In this document: piece after piece, positions 1 to 7,999 of the stretch
Numbering within the stretch: position 1 is the stretch's first letter
Layout of the letters: the number at the start of each line of letters is the position of its first letter
Position numbers and translations under genes: made by a program
The notes under the pieces: model-generated
Told to the model about the DNA's origin: nothing
The model's input: the letters and a program-made list of their open reading frames with translations, nothing else
Databases searched by the model: none
Source of the DNA: Parvibaculum sp039973015
Lineage (GTDB): Bacteria > Pseudomonadota > Alphaproteobacteria > Parvibaculales > Parvibaculaceae
Direction of reading: 5' to 3'
NCBI RefSeq assembly: GCF_039973015.1
Contig: NZ_JBDWLT010000009.1
Span: 248,001 to 312,000 of the forward strand
Length of the DNA: 64,000 nt

Positions 1-1645
1 TCGATTTCGCCCGGTTGGCGAGTTCTGCGGCTTCCGTCGCATGCTGGAGATCTTCTTCCGCTCTGCGGCGGTCGATGGCAATGCCCGCCAGATGTGCGGC
101 GCTTAGCAGGTAGTCGGACTCCCACTGGCCGGGCTCGTAAGCATCGGGGAAATAGAGGGCGAAGGCGCCCACGACCTTTTCATTGTGCGCGATTACAGGT
201 TGGAACCAGACAGTCTGGATACCGATTTTCCGCATGTAGGAGGTGACGGTCTCGCCGTGTTCCTCGTTCTGCAGGTTGGTTACGACGATCTTCGACCCCG
301 CGAGCGCCATATGACCGAAGGGGGCGTCGCGCTGTTCTCTCCAGAAGGTTTTTACCCAGCTCTGGAAGTCCGCAGGAAGATGAGGTGCAGCGCAGGTTAT
401 AAGGTCGTTCTTGGCGTCAAGCAGGTAGACGGCTGCACGTCCGGTGGGATTTGCCTCTTCCGCGCCGACTGCGAGCAGAGAGAGAACCTCATCGAGAACT
501 TCGCCGGTTGCCAGCGCGCGCAGTACGCGGAACTGGTTTCGTTGCTCCGTCTCGGTGCGTTTGCGCTCGGTTATGTCGCGAATGTTGATGACGTACCCAC
601 GCACATTCGGGTCGTCCAGCAGGTTGGTGACGCTCGACTCGATCCATATGGTGCGGCCCTCATAGCGGGGAACAGTGAGCTCGTAATATAGTGTTTTCTC
701 GAGGGAGAAAGTGCCTTCGCCAAACTTGTCGAGAATCTGCCGCTTTTGTTCGTCCGCCAGAAAGTCCAGGCTGTTAGTGCCAATGAGGGCGTCAGGCGAC
801 AGGCCAAGTTTCTCTGCTGCCGGTGACGCATACTGGATGATCGCTTTTTCATCCGTAACCAGCACCACGTCGAAAGCATTCTCGACGAGGGCGCGGAAGT
901 GATGTTCACGCCGTTGAAGCTGTTCGTTCGCTTCCACGGCGCGGCGCCGTGCTGCCTCGGAGACATCGCGCGCGTGGCCGAGGTCTCGAATGAGGTCGGC
1001 ATTTCTGAAGCGGAGGCTGTAAGTCTCGGTCGCAGATGCCCTTTGCTGCCGGGCCACACGCGCCAGGAGAAGGAAGGCGGGAATACAAGCAAACCCGAGC
1101 GCCATGAAGACAGGGCTCGCCGTCCAGAGGCAGACGCCGATCACGGTTGCCATGACAGGCACCGTTACGGAAAAGAAGATCGGTCTCAGTTGGAAGGCCA
1201 TCTGCGATGCCATGACGACATGCACGATGAGGACTGTGAGGAGGGCGAGATTCTGCATGCCGCCATCGGCTCGCCAGAAGAGAGGCACCAAGCCGATCCA
1301 CGCCAGATTTAGAAGCCAGTAGCGGATGGCGGTTGGTTTTATCCAGTGATCGGCGTCGGCTTCTCCGCGGTCGTCGGCGGCGAAAAACCTGCGTTGAAAT
1401 AACCCGTATTCCGCATAACCCGCAACAATGACGAGCCACCAGATCACGATGACAGGCTCGGGATAGGCAGGCGTGAAGGTGAAGACGACGGCGCCGGAGA
1501 TCGCCGGGAAAAACACCGGCAATGCGCGGAATGTGCGCATGATCGTTCTGTAAAGTTCGAGCCGGATGGCGGACGCGCGTTCTTCTTCCGCGGTTTTGGC
1601 GCGGGCTGGAGGGCTCGCCTTGGAATGAATGCTGGTGCCGGGCAT
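1..1645 (-). CDS. Membrane-anchored PAS-GAF sensor histidine kinase, 5' part (C-terminus outside window)
   Basis: This is a signal-transducing kinase of which 548 residues are visible; the catalytic end lies left of the window. The reading frame stays open from ATG 1645 to base 1. About six hydrophobic segments occupy residues 40-200. A PAS domain follows at about 245-365, ending in the typical IRDITERKRTE motif, and a GAF domain at about 380-520. A coiled segment then reaches ANRAKS at the window edge, which in hybrid kinases directly precedes the HisKA phospho-acceptor helix. The ATG has a strong GGAGGAG ribosome site about 10 bases upstream. The kinase part is inferred from this junction; a GGDEF output is less likely. 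The ligand is unknown. Confidence 0.8.
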   Translation of the reverse strand, partial: MPGTSIHSKASPPARAKTAEEERASAIRLELYRTIMRTFRALPVFFPAISGAVVFTFTPAYPEPVIVIWWLVIVAGYAEYGLFQRRFFAADDRGEADADHWIKPTAIRYWLLNLAWIGLVPLFWRADGGMQNLALLTVLIVHVVMASQMAFQLRPIFFSVTVPVMATVIGVCLWTASPVFMALGFACIPAFLLLARVARQQRASATETYSLRFRNADLIRDLGHARDVSEAARRRAVEANEQLQRREHHFRALVENAFDVVLVTDEKAIIQYASPAAEKLGLSPDALIGTNSLDFLADEQKRQILDKFGEGTFSLEKTLYYELTVPRYEGRTIWIESSVTNLLDDPNVRGYVINIRDITERKRTETEQRNQFRVLRALATGEVLDEVLSLLAVGAEEANPTGRAAVYLLDAKNDLITCAAPHLPADFQSWVKTFWREQRDAPFGHMALAGSKIVVTNLQNEEHGETVTSYMRKIGIQTVWFQPVIAHNEKVVGAFALYFPDAYEPGQWESDYLLSAAHLAGIAIDRRRAEEDLQHATEAAELANRAKS

Positions 1646-1748
1646 TTGCGACGGGGTCTCCTCCCCCAAATCAGACCCCATCCGCTTTCCGGTTTATGCG
1701 ATGGAGGTAAAGTTTCCCTGAACGCTCGGGGGAGGGCGGCAAGACACG

Positions 1749-1778
1749 AAAAACCCCGCCTGTGCGGGACAGGCGGGG
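1749..1778 (-). terminator. Rho-independent terminator of the Sel1 lipoprotein gene
   Basis: On the minus strand a perfect 9-bp GC-rich stem (CCCCGCCTG with CAGGCGGGG, 7-base loop) is followed by five T residues. It lies just past the stop codon of the lipoprotein gene at 1801-2493 and upstream of the kinase start at 1645. Confidence 0.85.
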
Positions 1779-1800
1779 GTATTCGAGCCGGAATTGGGAA

Positions 1801-2493
1801 TCAGTAGGGGTTTGGAACGCTTTCGATATCGGACATGGACGGAGCGCGCCGGCGCCCTTCGACGGCGCAGCTGCGCCGCACGTCCCGGTCGATGACGGAT
1901 GTAGGTGTCCAATAGCTCGGAACCCAGCTCGAAGCGCGCTGATCCGCCACGGCGCTCTGTTCGCTTGTCAGGCTGCCGCGAAACTCCTGCACAATAGAGA
2001 CGTCAGGCTGTACACCGAGAGAGAGCAGGCTGGGATTGCGGGTATAGAGCTTTGCCCATTTCGCACCCTCGACGGCGTCCCGGTCGACACCCTGTCCCTT
2101 GAGATAGAACGTAGCCATCAGCTTTTGGGCATCCGGCCAGCCGCTATTGGCGGCTCGTTGCACCCATTCCGCCCCCTCAGCTTCCTGTCCTTTGGCGATG
2201 TAACACTGTCCGAGCGCCATCTGTGCCCCCTCGTAACCGTGTCCCCGATAGGCAAAGCAGGTGAGAACGTCGATAGTCTCGCTGTCGCACTCGCCGCGTG
2301 CGGCCTGGCCGACGGATTTTGCATAGAGTGTGCTCGATGGATCCTGCTCGGCGAGTGTCGGTATGATACGGCCATCGGCGTCTCGCTTGCGAGCCGCGCC
2401 CCCGCTGCTACAGGCGGCGAGAAGGAGCCCGAGGACGCTCAATGCGATCACGGCACCGGCCTTTGAGGTTATTCGAATGCGATTGACGGACAT
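1801..2493 (-). CDS. Sel1/TPR-repeat lipoprotein of unknown function
   Basis: The 230-residue product starts with a lipoprotein signal: a charged N-terminus, a hydrophobic stretch and the lipobox LLAAC with Cys28 as the probable lipidated residue. The middle (about 85-165) reads as Sel1-like helical repeats, for example GAQMALGQCYIAKGQ and DAQKLMATFYLKGQG. Such repeats usually mediate protein contacts. The start at 2493 is preferred over more upstream ATGs because it gives the lipoprotein signal and has a GGGGGAA site in front. It is monocistronic, ends in a strong terminator, and is divergent from the mutase gene at 2716. The function is not recognised. Confidence 0.75.
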   Translation of the reverse strand: MSVNRIRITSKAGAVIALSVLGLLLAACSSGGAARKRDADGRIIPTLAEQDPSSTLYAKSVGQAARGECDSETIDVLTCFAYRGHGYEGAQMALGQCYIAKGQEAEGAEWVQRAANSGWPDAQKLMATFYLKGQGVDRDAVEGAKWAKLYTRNPSLLSLGVQPDVSIVQEFRGSLTSEQSAVADQRASSWVPSYWTPTSVIDRDVRRSCAVEGRRRAPSMSDIESVPNPY

Positions 2494-2715
2494 ATTTCCC
2501 CCTGATTTCACGACTGTGGCGCGTTCCGGCCAGCTTTTCTCCATTTGAGCCCATATGCTTACGCAGCGAAATAGCGGTGTTCCGGCCCCTTCTTCAGGGC
2601 GGTTTGACCGGCTGCGGCGCTTCCCGGATACTCCGGCCGCTTTTGGGGCGGCAGACTGTGCCATGTTATGCTGCCTGCAGTGAAATTTCGCAATTTGCCG
2701 TGAGTAGAGACGAAA

Positions 2716-4872
2716 ATGGCCGACAAGAAGACGCTCAAGGACTGGGAAGCCGCAGTCACGAAGCAGACCAAGGGAGCCGGCCCTGACTCTCTCGTCTGGC
2801 AGACGCCGGAAGGGATAGACGTCAAGGCGCTCTATACTGCCGAGGATCTCGAGCGCATTTCAGCGGACGGATATGACGCGAACACGTTGCCGGGCTTCGC
2901 GCCCTATACGCGCGGTCCGCAAGCGACCATGTATGCGGGCAGGCCGTGGACGATTCGCCAATATGCCGGCTTCTCGACTGCGGAAGAATCGAACGCGTTT
3001 TATCGGCGCAACCTCGCGGCAGGCCAGAAAGGTCTGTCCGTTGCCTTCGACCTCGCGACGCATCGCGGCTATGACAGCGATCATCCGCGCGTGGTTGGCG
3101 ATGTCGGCAAGGCAGGTGTGGCGATCGACAGCGTTGAGGACATGAAGATCCTCTTCGACCAGATTCCGCTCGACGAAATGTCCGTCTCGATGACGATGAA
3201 CGGCGCGGTGATCCCGATCCTTGCGAACTACATTGTTGCGGCGGAAGAGCAGGGCGTGAAGCCCGAGCAGCTTTCGGGGACCATTCAGAACGACATTCTG
3301 AAGGAGTTCATGGTTCGCAATACCTATATCTATCCGCCGGAACCGTCGATGCGGATCATTTCGGACATTATCGGGTTTTGTTCGAGGCATATGCCGCGCT
3401 TCAACACGATCTCGATTTCCGGCTATCACATGCAGGAAGCGGGGGCGACCCAGGTTCAGGAGCTGGCCTTCACGCTGGCCGATGGTCGCGAATATGTGCG
3501 AGCCGCACTGGCCGCAGGCCTTGATGTCGATGAATTCGCGCCGCGTCTCTCCTTCTTTTTCGCCATCGGTATGAACTTTTTCATGGAGATCGCAAAGCTC
3601 CGCGCTGCGCGCCTTCTGTGGGCGCAGATCATGTCGGAGTTCAAGCCGAAGGATGTGAAGTCGTCCATGCTGCGTACCCATTGCCAGACGTCGGGCGTTT
3701 CGCTTACCGAACAGGATCCCTACAACAACGTCATCCGTACCACCATCGAGGCGATGGCGGCGGTGCTGGGCGGCACCCAGTCGCTTCACACCAATGCGCT
3801 TGACGAGGCCATTGCCTTGCCGACGGATTTCTCCGCGCGTATCGCGCGTAACACGCAGCTCGTTATCCAGCACGAGACAGGCATTACCAACGTCATCGAT
3901 CCGCTCGGCGGCTCCTACTACATGGAGACGCTGACACATTCCTTGGTAACGGAAGCGTGGAAGCTGATCGAAGAGGTCGAGGAGCTGGGCGGCATGACAA
4001 AGGCCGTCGGGACCGGTATGCCGAAACTCAAGATCGAGGAAGCCGCCGCGCGGCGGCAGGCGAAGGTCGACCGTGGCGAAGAGGTTATTGTCGGCGTGAA
4101 CAAGTATCGCCCGGCGCATCCCGATCCGATCGATATTCTCGATATCGACAATGCCAAGGTGCTCGCCTCTCAGGTCGAGCGGCTGAAGAATGTTCGCGCT
4201 TCGCGTGATGAAGAAAAATGCCGCAAAGCACTCGAAGCGCTCACCGAAGGCGCGCGCGGCAAGGGAAATCTGCTCGAGCTCGCGATTGGCGCGGCGCGTG
4301 CGCGCGCCACTGTGGGCGAGATTTCGGACGCGATGGAGGAAGTTTTTGGCCGTCACCGCGCGGAGATCAAGTCGATCTCCGGCGTCTATGGTCAGGCCTA
4401 TGAAGGTGATGAGGGCTTCATGCAGATTTCGAAGGAAATCGAGGCATTCGCGGAAGCTGAAGGCCGCCGTCCGCGTATCCTCGTCGTGAAGATGGGGCAG
4501 GATGGCCATGATCGCGGTGCGAAGGTAATTGCCACGGCCTTTGCAGATCTCGGTTTCGACGTGGATGTCGGGCCACTGTTCCAGACACCGGAAGAGGCTG
4601 CTCGCGATGCCATCGAAAACGACGTCCACGTCATCGGCATTTCCAGTCTCGCCGCAGGCCACAAAACACTCGTTCCCGCACTCGCCAAGGCGTTGAAGGA
4701 TGAGGGCGCCGACGACATCCTCATCATTTGCGGTGGTGTGATTCCCCAGCAGGATTATGAGTTCCTGAAGAAGGCGGGTGCATCCGCCATTTTTGGTCCG
4801 GGTACGAATATTCCGGCTGCGGCGAGTGAAATTCTGGCGCTTATCCGCGAAAAAAGGCGTCAGGCGGCCTGA
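2716..4872 (+). CDS. scpA: Methylmalonyl-CoA mutase, single-chain catalytic type
   Basis: Adenosylcobalamin-dependent mutase interconverting methylmalonyl-CoA and succinyl-CoA in propionate and odd-chain/branched carbon catabolism. The product is 718 residues, the full length for the catalytic subunit. The N-terminal TIM-barrel substrate domain covers roughly 1-560 (SVSMTMNGAVIP, TIQNDILKEFMVRNTY, GGTQSLHTNALDEA). The C-terminal B12 domain carries the DxHxxG base-off motif at Asp596-Gly-His598-Asp-Arg-Gly601, His598 being the expected lower cobalt ligand. No separate small subunit gene follows, as expected for the ScpA-like homodimeric form. The chaperone gene meaB is 1.5 kb downstream on the same strand. 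Confidence 0.97.
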   Translation: MADKKTLKDWEAAVTKQTKGAGPDSLVWQTPEGIDVKALYTAEDLERISADGYDANTLPGFAPYTRGPQATMYAGRPWTIRQYAGFSTAEESNAFYRRNLAAGQKGLSVAFDLATHRGYDSDHPRVVGDVGKAGVAIDSVEDMKILFDQIPLDEMSVSMTMNGAVIPILANYIVAAEEQGVKPEQLSGTIQNDILKEFMVRNTYIYPPEPSMRIISDIIGFCSRHMPRFNTISISGYHMQEAGATQVQELAFTLADGREYVRAALAAGLDVDEFAPRLSFFFAIGMNFFMEIAKLRAARLLWAQIMSEFKPKDVKSSMLRTHCQTSGVSLTEQDPYNNVIRTTIEAMAAVLGGTQSLHTNALDEAIALPTDFSARIARNTQLVIQHETGITNVIDPLGGSYYMETLTHSLVTEAWKLIEEVEELGGMTKAVGTGMPKLKIEEAAARRQAKVDRGEEVIVGVNKYRPAHPDPIDILDIDNAKVLASQVERLKNVRASRDEEKCRKALEALTEGARGKGNLLELAIGAARARATVGEISDAMEEVFGRHRAEIKSISGVYGQAYEGDEGFMQISKEIEAFAEAEGRRPRILVVKMGQDGHDRGAKVIATAFADLGFDVDVGPLFQTPEEAARDAIENDVHVIGISSLAAGHKTLVPALAKALKDEGADDILIICGGVIPQQDYEFLKKAGASAIFGPGTNIPAAASEILALIREKRRQAA

Positions 4873-4950
4873 TTGCCGACAAAACGGGCGGTAGAAAAAG
4901 TGCCCATTTGACGGGCATTCCGTGCGTCAAAAGCGCGCTGTCGTGTGTTC

Positions 4951-4970
4951 CGGGTTGCAACCCGTTTCTC
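4951..4970 (+). terminator. Short palindrome, possible weak terminator after scpA
   Basis: A perfect 14-base palindrome CGGGTTGCAACCCG followed by TTTCTC lies about 80 bases past the mutase stop. The stem is only five pairs with a four-base loop and the T tract is interrupted. It could equally be a protein-binding site for the 71-aa gene downstream. The rest of 4873-5156 shows another short inverted repeat (TGCCC/GGGCA, 4901-4917) and no convincing gene. Confidence 0.3.
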
Positions 4971-5156
4971 GCCAGATTATCTCCCGCAGCAACTTCCGGT
5001 CGTAGAACCGGACAGGCAGGGCACGCGTGCCGCTCAACGATCTCCGAGCCGCCGCCAATGGGTCCTGCCAGGCGAGACGTGCCCTCCCGGCCGAGGAAGC
5101 CCGGGAAAACGCGACTGCCGAAACATATTCACATACGTGAGATCCGCGGAGGTGCC

Positions 5157-5372
5157 ATGAGCACCAAAGACGGTTTGGCGCGCTCGGAGCAGCGCCGTGA
5201 CGAGAATGCTGCCGGTGTCCAGGCGGACGACAGGCAGAAACAATATTACGACATGCTGGCAGCCCGGCTTGAAGGACTGCTGGATGAAATAGAGAAATCG
5301 GGTTTGCCGCCAGAGGATGATCTGGTGAAGCGGCTCCGCGCGCTTCAAAGGGAAGTCAGCGATCGAAGCTAG
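5157..5372 (+). CDS. Small hypothetical protein, 71 aa, charged and helical
   Basis: The reading frame encodes a 71-residue soluble protein rich in Glu, Arg, Asp and Gln, with a predicted long amphipathic helix around DMLAARLEGLLDEIEKSG. There is no signal peptide, membrane segment or cysteine. The ATG at 5157 is preceded closely by GGAGGT, with a spacing of only three bases. The frame continues upstream without a stop, so a longer product is formally possible, but the upstream part lacks normal composition. It stands between scpA and a convergent DUF3108 gene. I do not recognise the family. Confidence 0.55.
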   Translation: MSTKDGLARSEQRRDENAAGVQADDRQKQYYDMLAARLEGLLDEIEKSGLPPEDDLVKRLRALQREVSDRS

Positions 5373-5390
5373 AGCGGTTGCGTCCTCATT

Positions 5391-6245
5391 TCAGGGCGGG
5401 CTGGCGTCTGCGGTGGTCATGGCGAGCGGGCGCATTCGCACGACATCGAGAATGGCGATCCCGATGGGCGTTCTCATCTGGACGCGTACGGGAATGTAGA
5501 ACCGTCCGTCATTGACCGGGGCGAGCCATATCCGCGTCTTGTCGCGCTCGCTACGCATCGTTGCGATTTTTGCCTTTTCCATCCCCGCATGCGGGGTCAT
5601 CCGTACAGTGCAGATGACCGCCTCGCCGTCATAGCCCTTGTTCCTTGTGACGACCTTGTCTTTGCGGTCGAACGTCAGGTCGAGGTCATAGCGGCGCTTG
5701 CCGTCGAAGACCGGGAGCTTGCGGTTGCAGGGATTGCCCTCTCCCGTCACGGGCAGGAGAAGGCTGCTCACGGGGTCGATCGTTCTCTTGCGTTCGAAGG
5801 GCTCCGTGGTTTCGAGTTCGCCGGGCGGTAGAGGCGGATCGAAAGTCAGCTCCGGCATACCGCCTTTGCTGTAGACGAGAAGTCGCTTCTTCCTTTCTTC
5901 GTTTTCGACGGAGCTGAAGGCGAAGCGGGAAGGGCGAAGCTCGTTTCCATCGACGTGCCCCTCGCTTGTCATCGTCCACTTCGCATCCCAGAATTTCTTT
6001 GGCAGCCCCGCAGAGCCGAACTTGCTTTGCAGCAGGTAGGTCTTTTCGGCGAGCGTTGCCTTCATCGACCCTTCCGCAACAATCAGGCCCCCGATGTAAA
6101 TCGTATAATACGCCACAATGCCTTTGCGGGTATTCTCGTCTTCAAGCGGTTTTGCTGTGACCGGCATGGCAAAACCCGTCGCGAAGGCGAGGGCAATCGC
6201 GAGTTTTTGGCGGCGTTTCTTTCTCTTGGCCGCTGCTGTGTTCAT
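5391..6245 (-). CDS. Exported DUF3108 domain protein
   Basis: A 284-residue protein with an N-terminal signal peptide (basic MNTAAAKRKKRRQK, then a hydrophobic stretch ending near AMPVTAKP). The body matches the DUF3108 family: YYTIYIGGLIVAEGSM near the start, a central region with PVSSLLLPV, and a C-terminal strand pattern ending in PIGIAILDVVRM. DUF3108 proteins are periplasmic beta-rich proteins of unknown function found widely in proteobacteria. The start at 6245 was chosen because it yields the signal peptide; an upstream start would add 46 residues of non-signal sequence. It is divergent from meaB, with 121 bases between the starts. Confidence 0.8.
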   Translation of the reverse strand: MNTAAAKRKKRRQKLAIALAFATGFAMPVTAKPLEDENTRKGIVAYYTIYIGGLIVAEGSMKATLAEKTYLLQSKFGSAGLPKKFWDAKWTMTSEGHVDGNELRPSRFAFSSVENEERKKRLLVYSKGGMPELTFDPPLPPGELETTEPFERKRTIDPVSSLLLPVTGEGNPCNRKLPVFDGKRRYDLDLTFDRKDKVVTRNKGYDGEAVICTVRMTPHAGMEKAKIATMRSERDKTRIWLAPVNDGRFYIPVRVQMRTPIGIAILDVVRMRPLAMTTADASPP

Positions 6246-6366
6246 GGCCGAGGGCTTCCCGATCTCCTCCCGCAAGCGTTCCGTCCAATATCTTATAATG
6301 AACCGGGCCCTGACCGGATGAGCAGGGCTGGACGGGACCGGTCGGGGCAAGTATGCAACTGAGACG

Positions 6367-7407
6367 ATGAGCGGGACAGACAAAAAACAGGCAGAGCGCC
6401 GGTCCTATAACCGGGGCTCGCCCGATCCGGCGGAACTTGCCGAGGGAATCCGGGCCGGGAGCCGTACGGCGCTCGCCCGGGCTATCACGCTTGTCGAATC
6501 TTCGCGGGCGGACCATCAGGACATTGCCCAGAAGCTGCTTGCGATGCTCTTGCCGGAGACGGGCAGGGCGGTGCGGCTCGGTCTTTCCGGTGCGCCGGGT
6601 GTGGGAAAGTCGACCTTCACGGAGGCCTTCGGCCAGTATCTGACCGGGCAGGGGCACAAGGTCGCCGTTCTGGCGATCGACCCTTCCTCGGCACGAACTG
6701 GAGGGTCGATCCTTGGTGACAAAACACGTATGGAGCTTCTCGCCCGGGATCCCAATGCCTTCATCCGGCCTTCGCCTTCAGGCGGTACGCTGGGCGGCGT
6801 TGCACGGCGTACGCGCGAGGCCATGCTTCTCACGGAAGCGGCGGGCTATGACGTTGTCATCGTGGAAACGGTGGGCGTCGGCCAGTCGGAGACCGCCGTC
6901 GCCGAAATGGTCGATATGTTCCTTCTGCTGCTTTCGCCGGGCGGTGGCGACGAGCTACAGGGGATCAAGCGCGGGATCATGGAGCTTGCGGATCTCATCG
7001 TGGTCAACAAGGCGGATGGCGACCTTATTCCGGCCGCGAAACGCGCCCAGATGGAATACAAGACCGCGCTTCATCTGATGAAGCCGAAAAGCGCCGTCTG
7101 GACCCCAAGCGTTCTTTTGGCCTCGGCCCTCAAAGGCGAAGGGCTTTCCGGCGTCTGGGAGGCCGCCCAACAGCATCACAAGGCGATGTCGGAGGCGGGC
7201 GAACTCGACAAGCTCAGGGCGGCCCAGGCGCGTGCATGGATGTGGACGGAGATCAGGGAAGGGCTTTTTTCCACACTCAAGACGGACAAAAAGGCTGCGA
7301 AACTGCTCCCCGAGCTCGAAGCGGACGTAGCGGAAGGAAGGGCTACGCCTACCGCGGCCGCGAAACGCCTGCTCTCCCTCGTTCTGGGAGGCGGGAGGGA
7401 GGAGTGA
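6367..7407 (+). CDS. meaB: MeaB/ArgK-type G-protein chaperone of methylmalonyl-CoA mutase
   Basis: The 346-residue P-loop GTPase protects and reloads the cobalamin cofactor of methylmalonyl-CoA mutase. The Walker A motif GAPGVGKST sits at residues 75-83, with family motifs VLAIDPSSARTGGSILGDKTRM, the switch region VETVGVGQSE and the guanine-recognition NKAD at 214-217. Older annotations call this family ArgK or LAO/AO transport kinase; that is superseded. Its partner scpA lies upstream in the same orientation but is separated by a 71-aa gene and a DUF3108 gene on the other strand, so the two are probably transcribed separately. Confidence 0.95.
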   Translation: MSGTDKKQAERRSYNRGSPDPAELAEGIRAGSRTALARAITLVESSRADHQDIAQKLLAMLLPETGRAVRLGLSGAPGVGKSTFTEAFGQYLTGQGHKVAVLAIDPSSARTGGSILGDKTRMELLARDPNAFIRPSPSGGTLGGVARRTREAMLLTEAAGYDVVIVETVGVGQSETAVAEMVDMFLLLLSPGGGDELQGIKRGIMELADLIVVNKADGDLIPAAKRAQMEYKTALHLMKPKSAVWTPSVLLASALKGEGLSGVWEAAQQHHKAMSEAGELDKLRAAQARAWMWTEIREGLFSTLKTDKKAAKLLPELEADVAEGRATPTAAAKRLLSLVLGGGREE

Positions 7408-7423
7408 AGCCCCGTTTCCGGCC

Positions 7424-7452
7424 TTGACGTGCCTCTCCCGGCCTTTTATACG
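7424..7452 (+). promoter_or_regulatory. Sigma-70-type promoter of rpmB
   Basis: A near-consensus housekeeping promoter: TTGACG at 7424-7429, a 17-base spacer, and TATACG at 7447-7452. It leaves a leader of about 70 bases before the rpmB start at 7532. The leader contains a GC-rich hairpin (7481-7507). Confidence 0.65.
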
Positions 7453-7480
7453 TGCGCGCCTGTCTTAAGGTGTTTTTTCC

Positions 7481-7507
7481 GGGCCGCGCGGTCACTCGCG
7501 GCGGCCC
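7481..7507 (+). promoter_or_regulatory. Stable hairpin in the rpmB leader
   Basis: GGGCCGC (7481-7487) pairs perfectly with GCGGCCC (7501-7507), and the inner bases GCG/CGC extend it to about ten pairs with one bulge and a six-base loop. It is not followed by a T run, so it is not a terminator on this strand; the ribosome site AAAGGAAG lies just after it. A role in translational feedback is only a guess. Confidence 0.4.
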
Positions 7508-7531
7508 AGCCGATACTGCAAAGGAAGCCCT

Positions 7532-7825
7532 ATGTCCCGCCGTTGCGAACTCTCCGGCAAGGCCGTGATGACCGGCAATAATGTGAGCCACGCGAACCGC
7601 AAGACGCGTCGCCGCTTTCTGCCGAATCTCTGCCAGGTGACGCTTATCAGCGACGCTCTCGGCCGCCAGATCAGCCTGCGCGTTTCAGCCCATGCGCTGC
7701 GCTCGGTTGAGCATAATGGCGGTCTCGATTTCTTCCTTCTGAAAGCCTCGGATGCGCAGCTTTCCTCACGGGTGCTGAAGCTGAAGCGTCAGATCGAAAA
7801 GGCGAAGACGGCAGTCGCCGCCTGA
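7532..7825 (+). CDS. rpmB: 50S ribosomal protein L28
   Basis: The 97-residue product is L28 of the large ribosomal subunit. The family start MSRRCELSGKAVMTGNNVSHANRKTRRRF is intact and the chain has the extended C-terminal helix usual in alphaproteobacteria. It has its own promoter at 7424-7452 and terminator at 7849-7880, so it is monocistronic. Only Cys5 remains near the N-terminus of the CXXC-type pair seen in zinc-binding L28 forms (CELS), so this is the zinc-independent version. Confidence 0.97.
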   Translation: MSRRCELSGKAVMTGNNVSHANRKTRRRFLPNLCQVTLISDALGRQISLRVSAHALRSVEHNGGLDFFLLKASDAQLSSRVLKLKRQIEKAKTAVAA

Positions 7826-7848
7826 CGGCGATGAAAGAATTCTGAAAT

Positions 7849-7880
7849 CGGGCGGTCCATCGGGCCGCCCGTTTCGTTTT
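7849..7880 (+). terminator. Rho-independent terminator of rpmB
   Basis: CGGGCGG (7849-7855) and CCGCCCG (7865-7871) form a seven-pair GC stem with a nine-base loop, followed by TTTCGTTTTT. It lies 24 bases after the rpmB stop. Confidence 0.8.
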
Positions 7881-7999
7881 TGGCCCGCTTTGCGCCGTTT
7901 ACCCAGATTTTCGAAATGTCGTTTGAGGCGTTCCGGGGGCCTTTCAGGCTTGGCCCGGCGCGGCTAGACTCGTGGCTGTGTTCTATTCGGGGGCGTAAA

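Noticed and set aside
2494..2715. Cobalamin riboswitch upstream of the B12-dependent mutase gene
   Set aside because: I could not find a B12-box or the expected fold; the gap seems only to hold divergent promoters.
2860..4662. 600-codon frame antisense to the mutase gene
   Set aside because: Mirror of scpA codon bias; Arg/His-rich without any motif.
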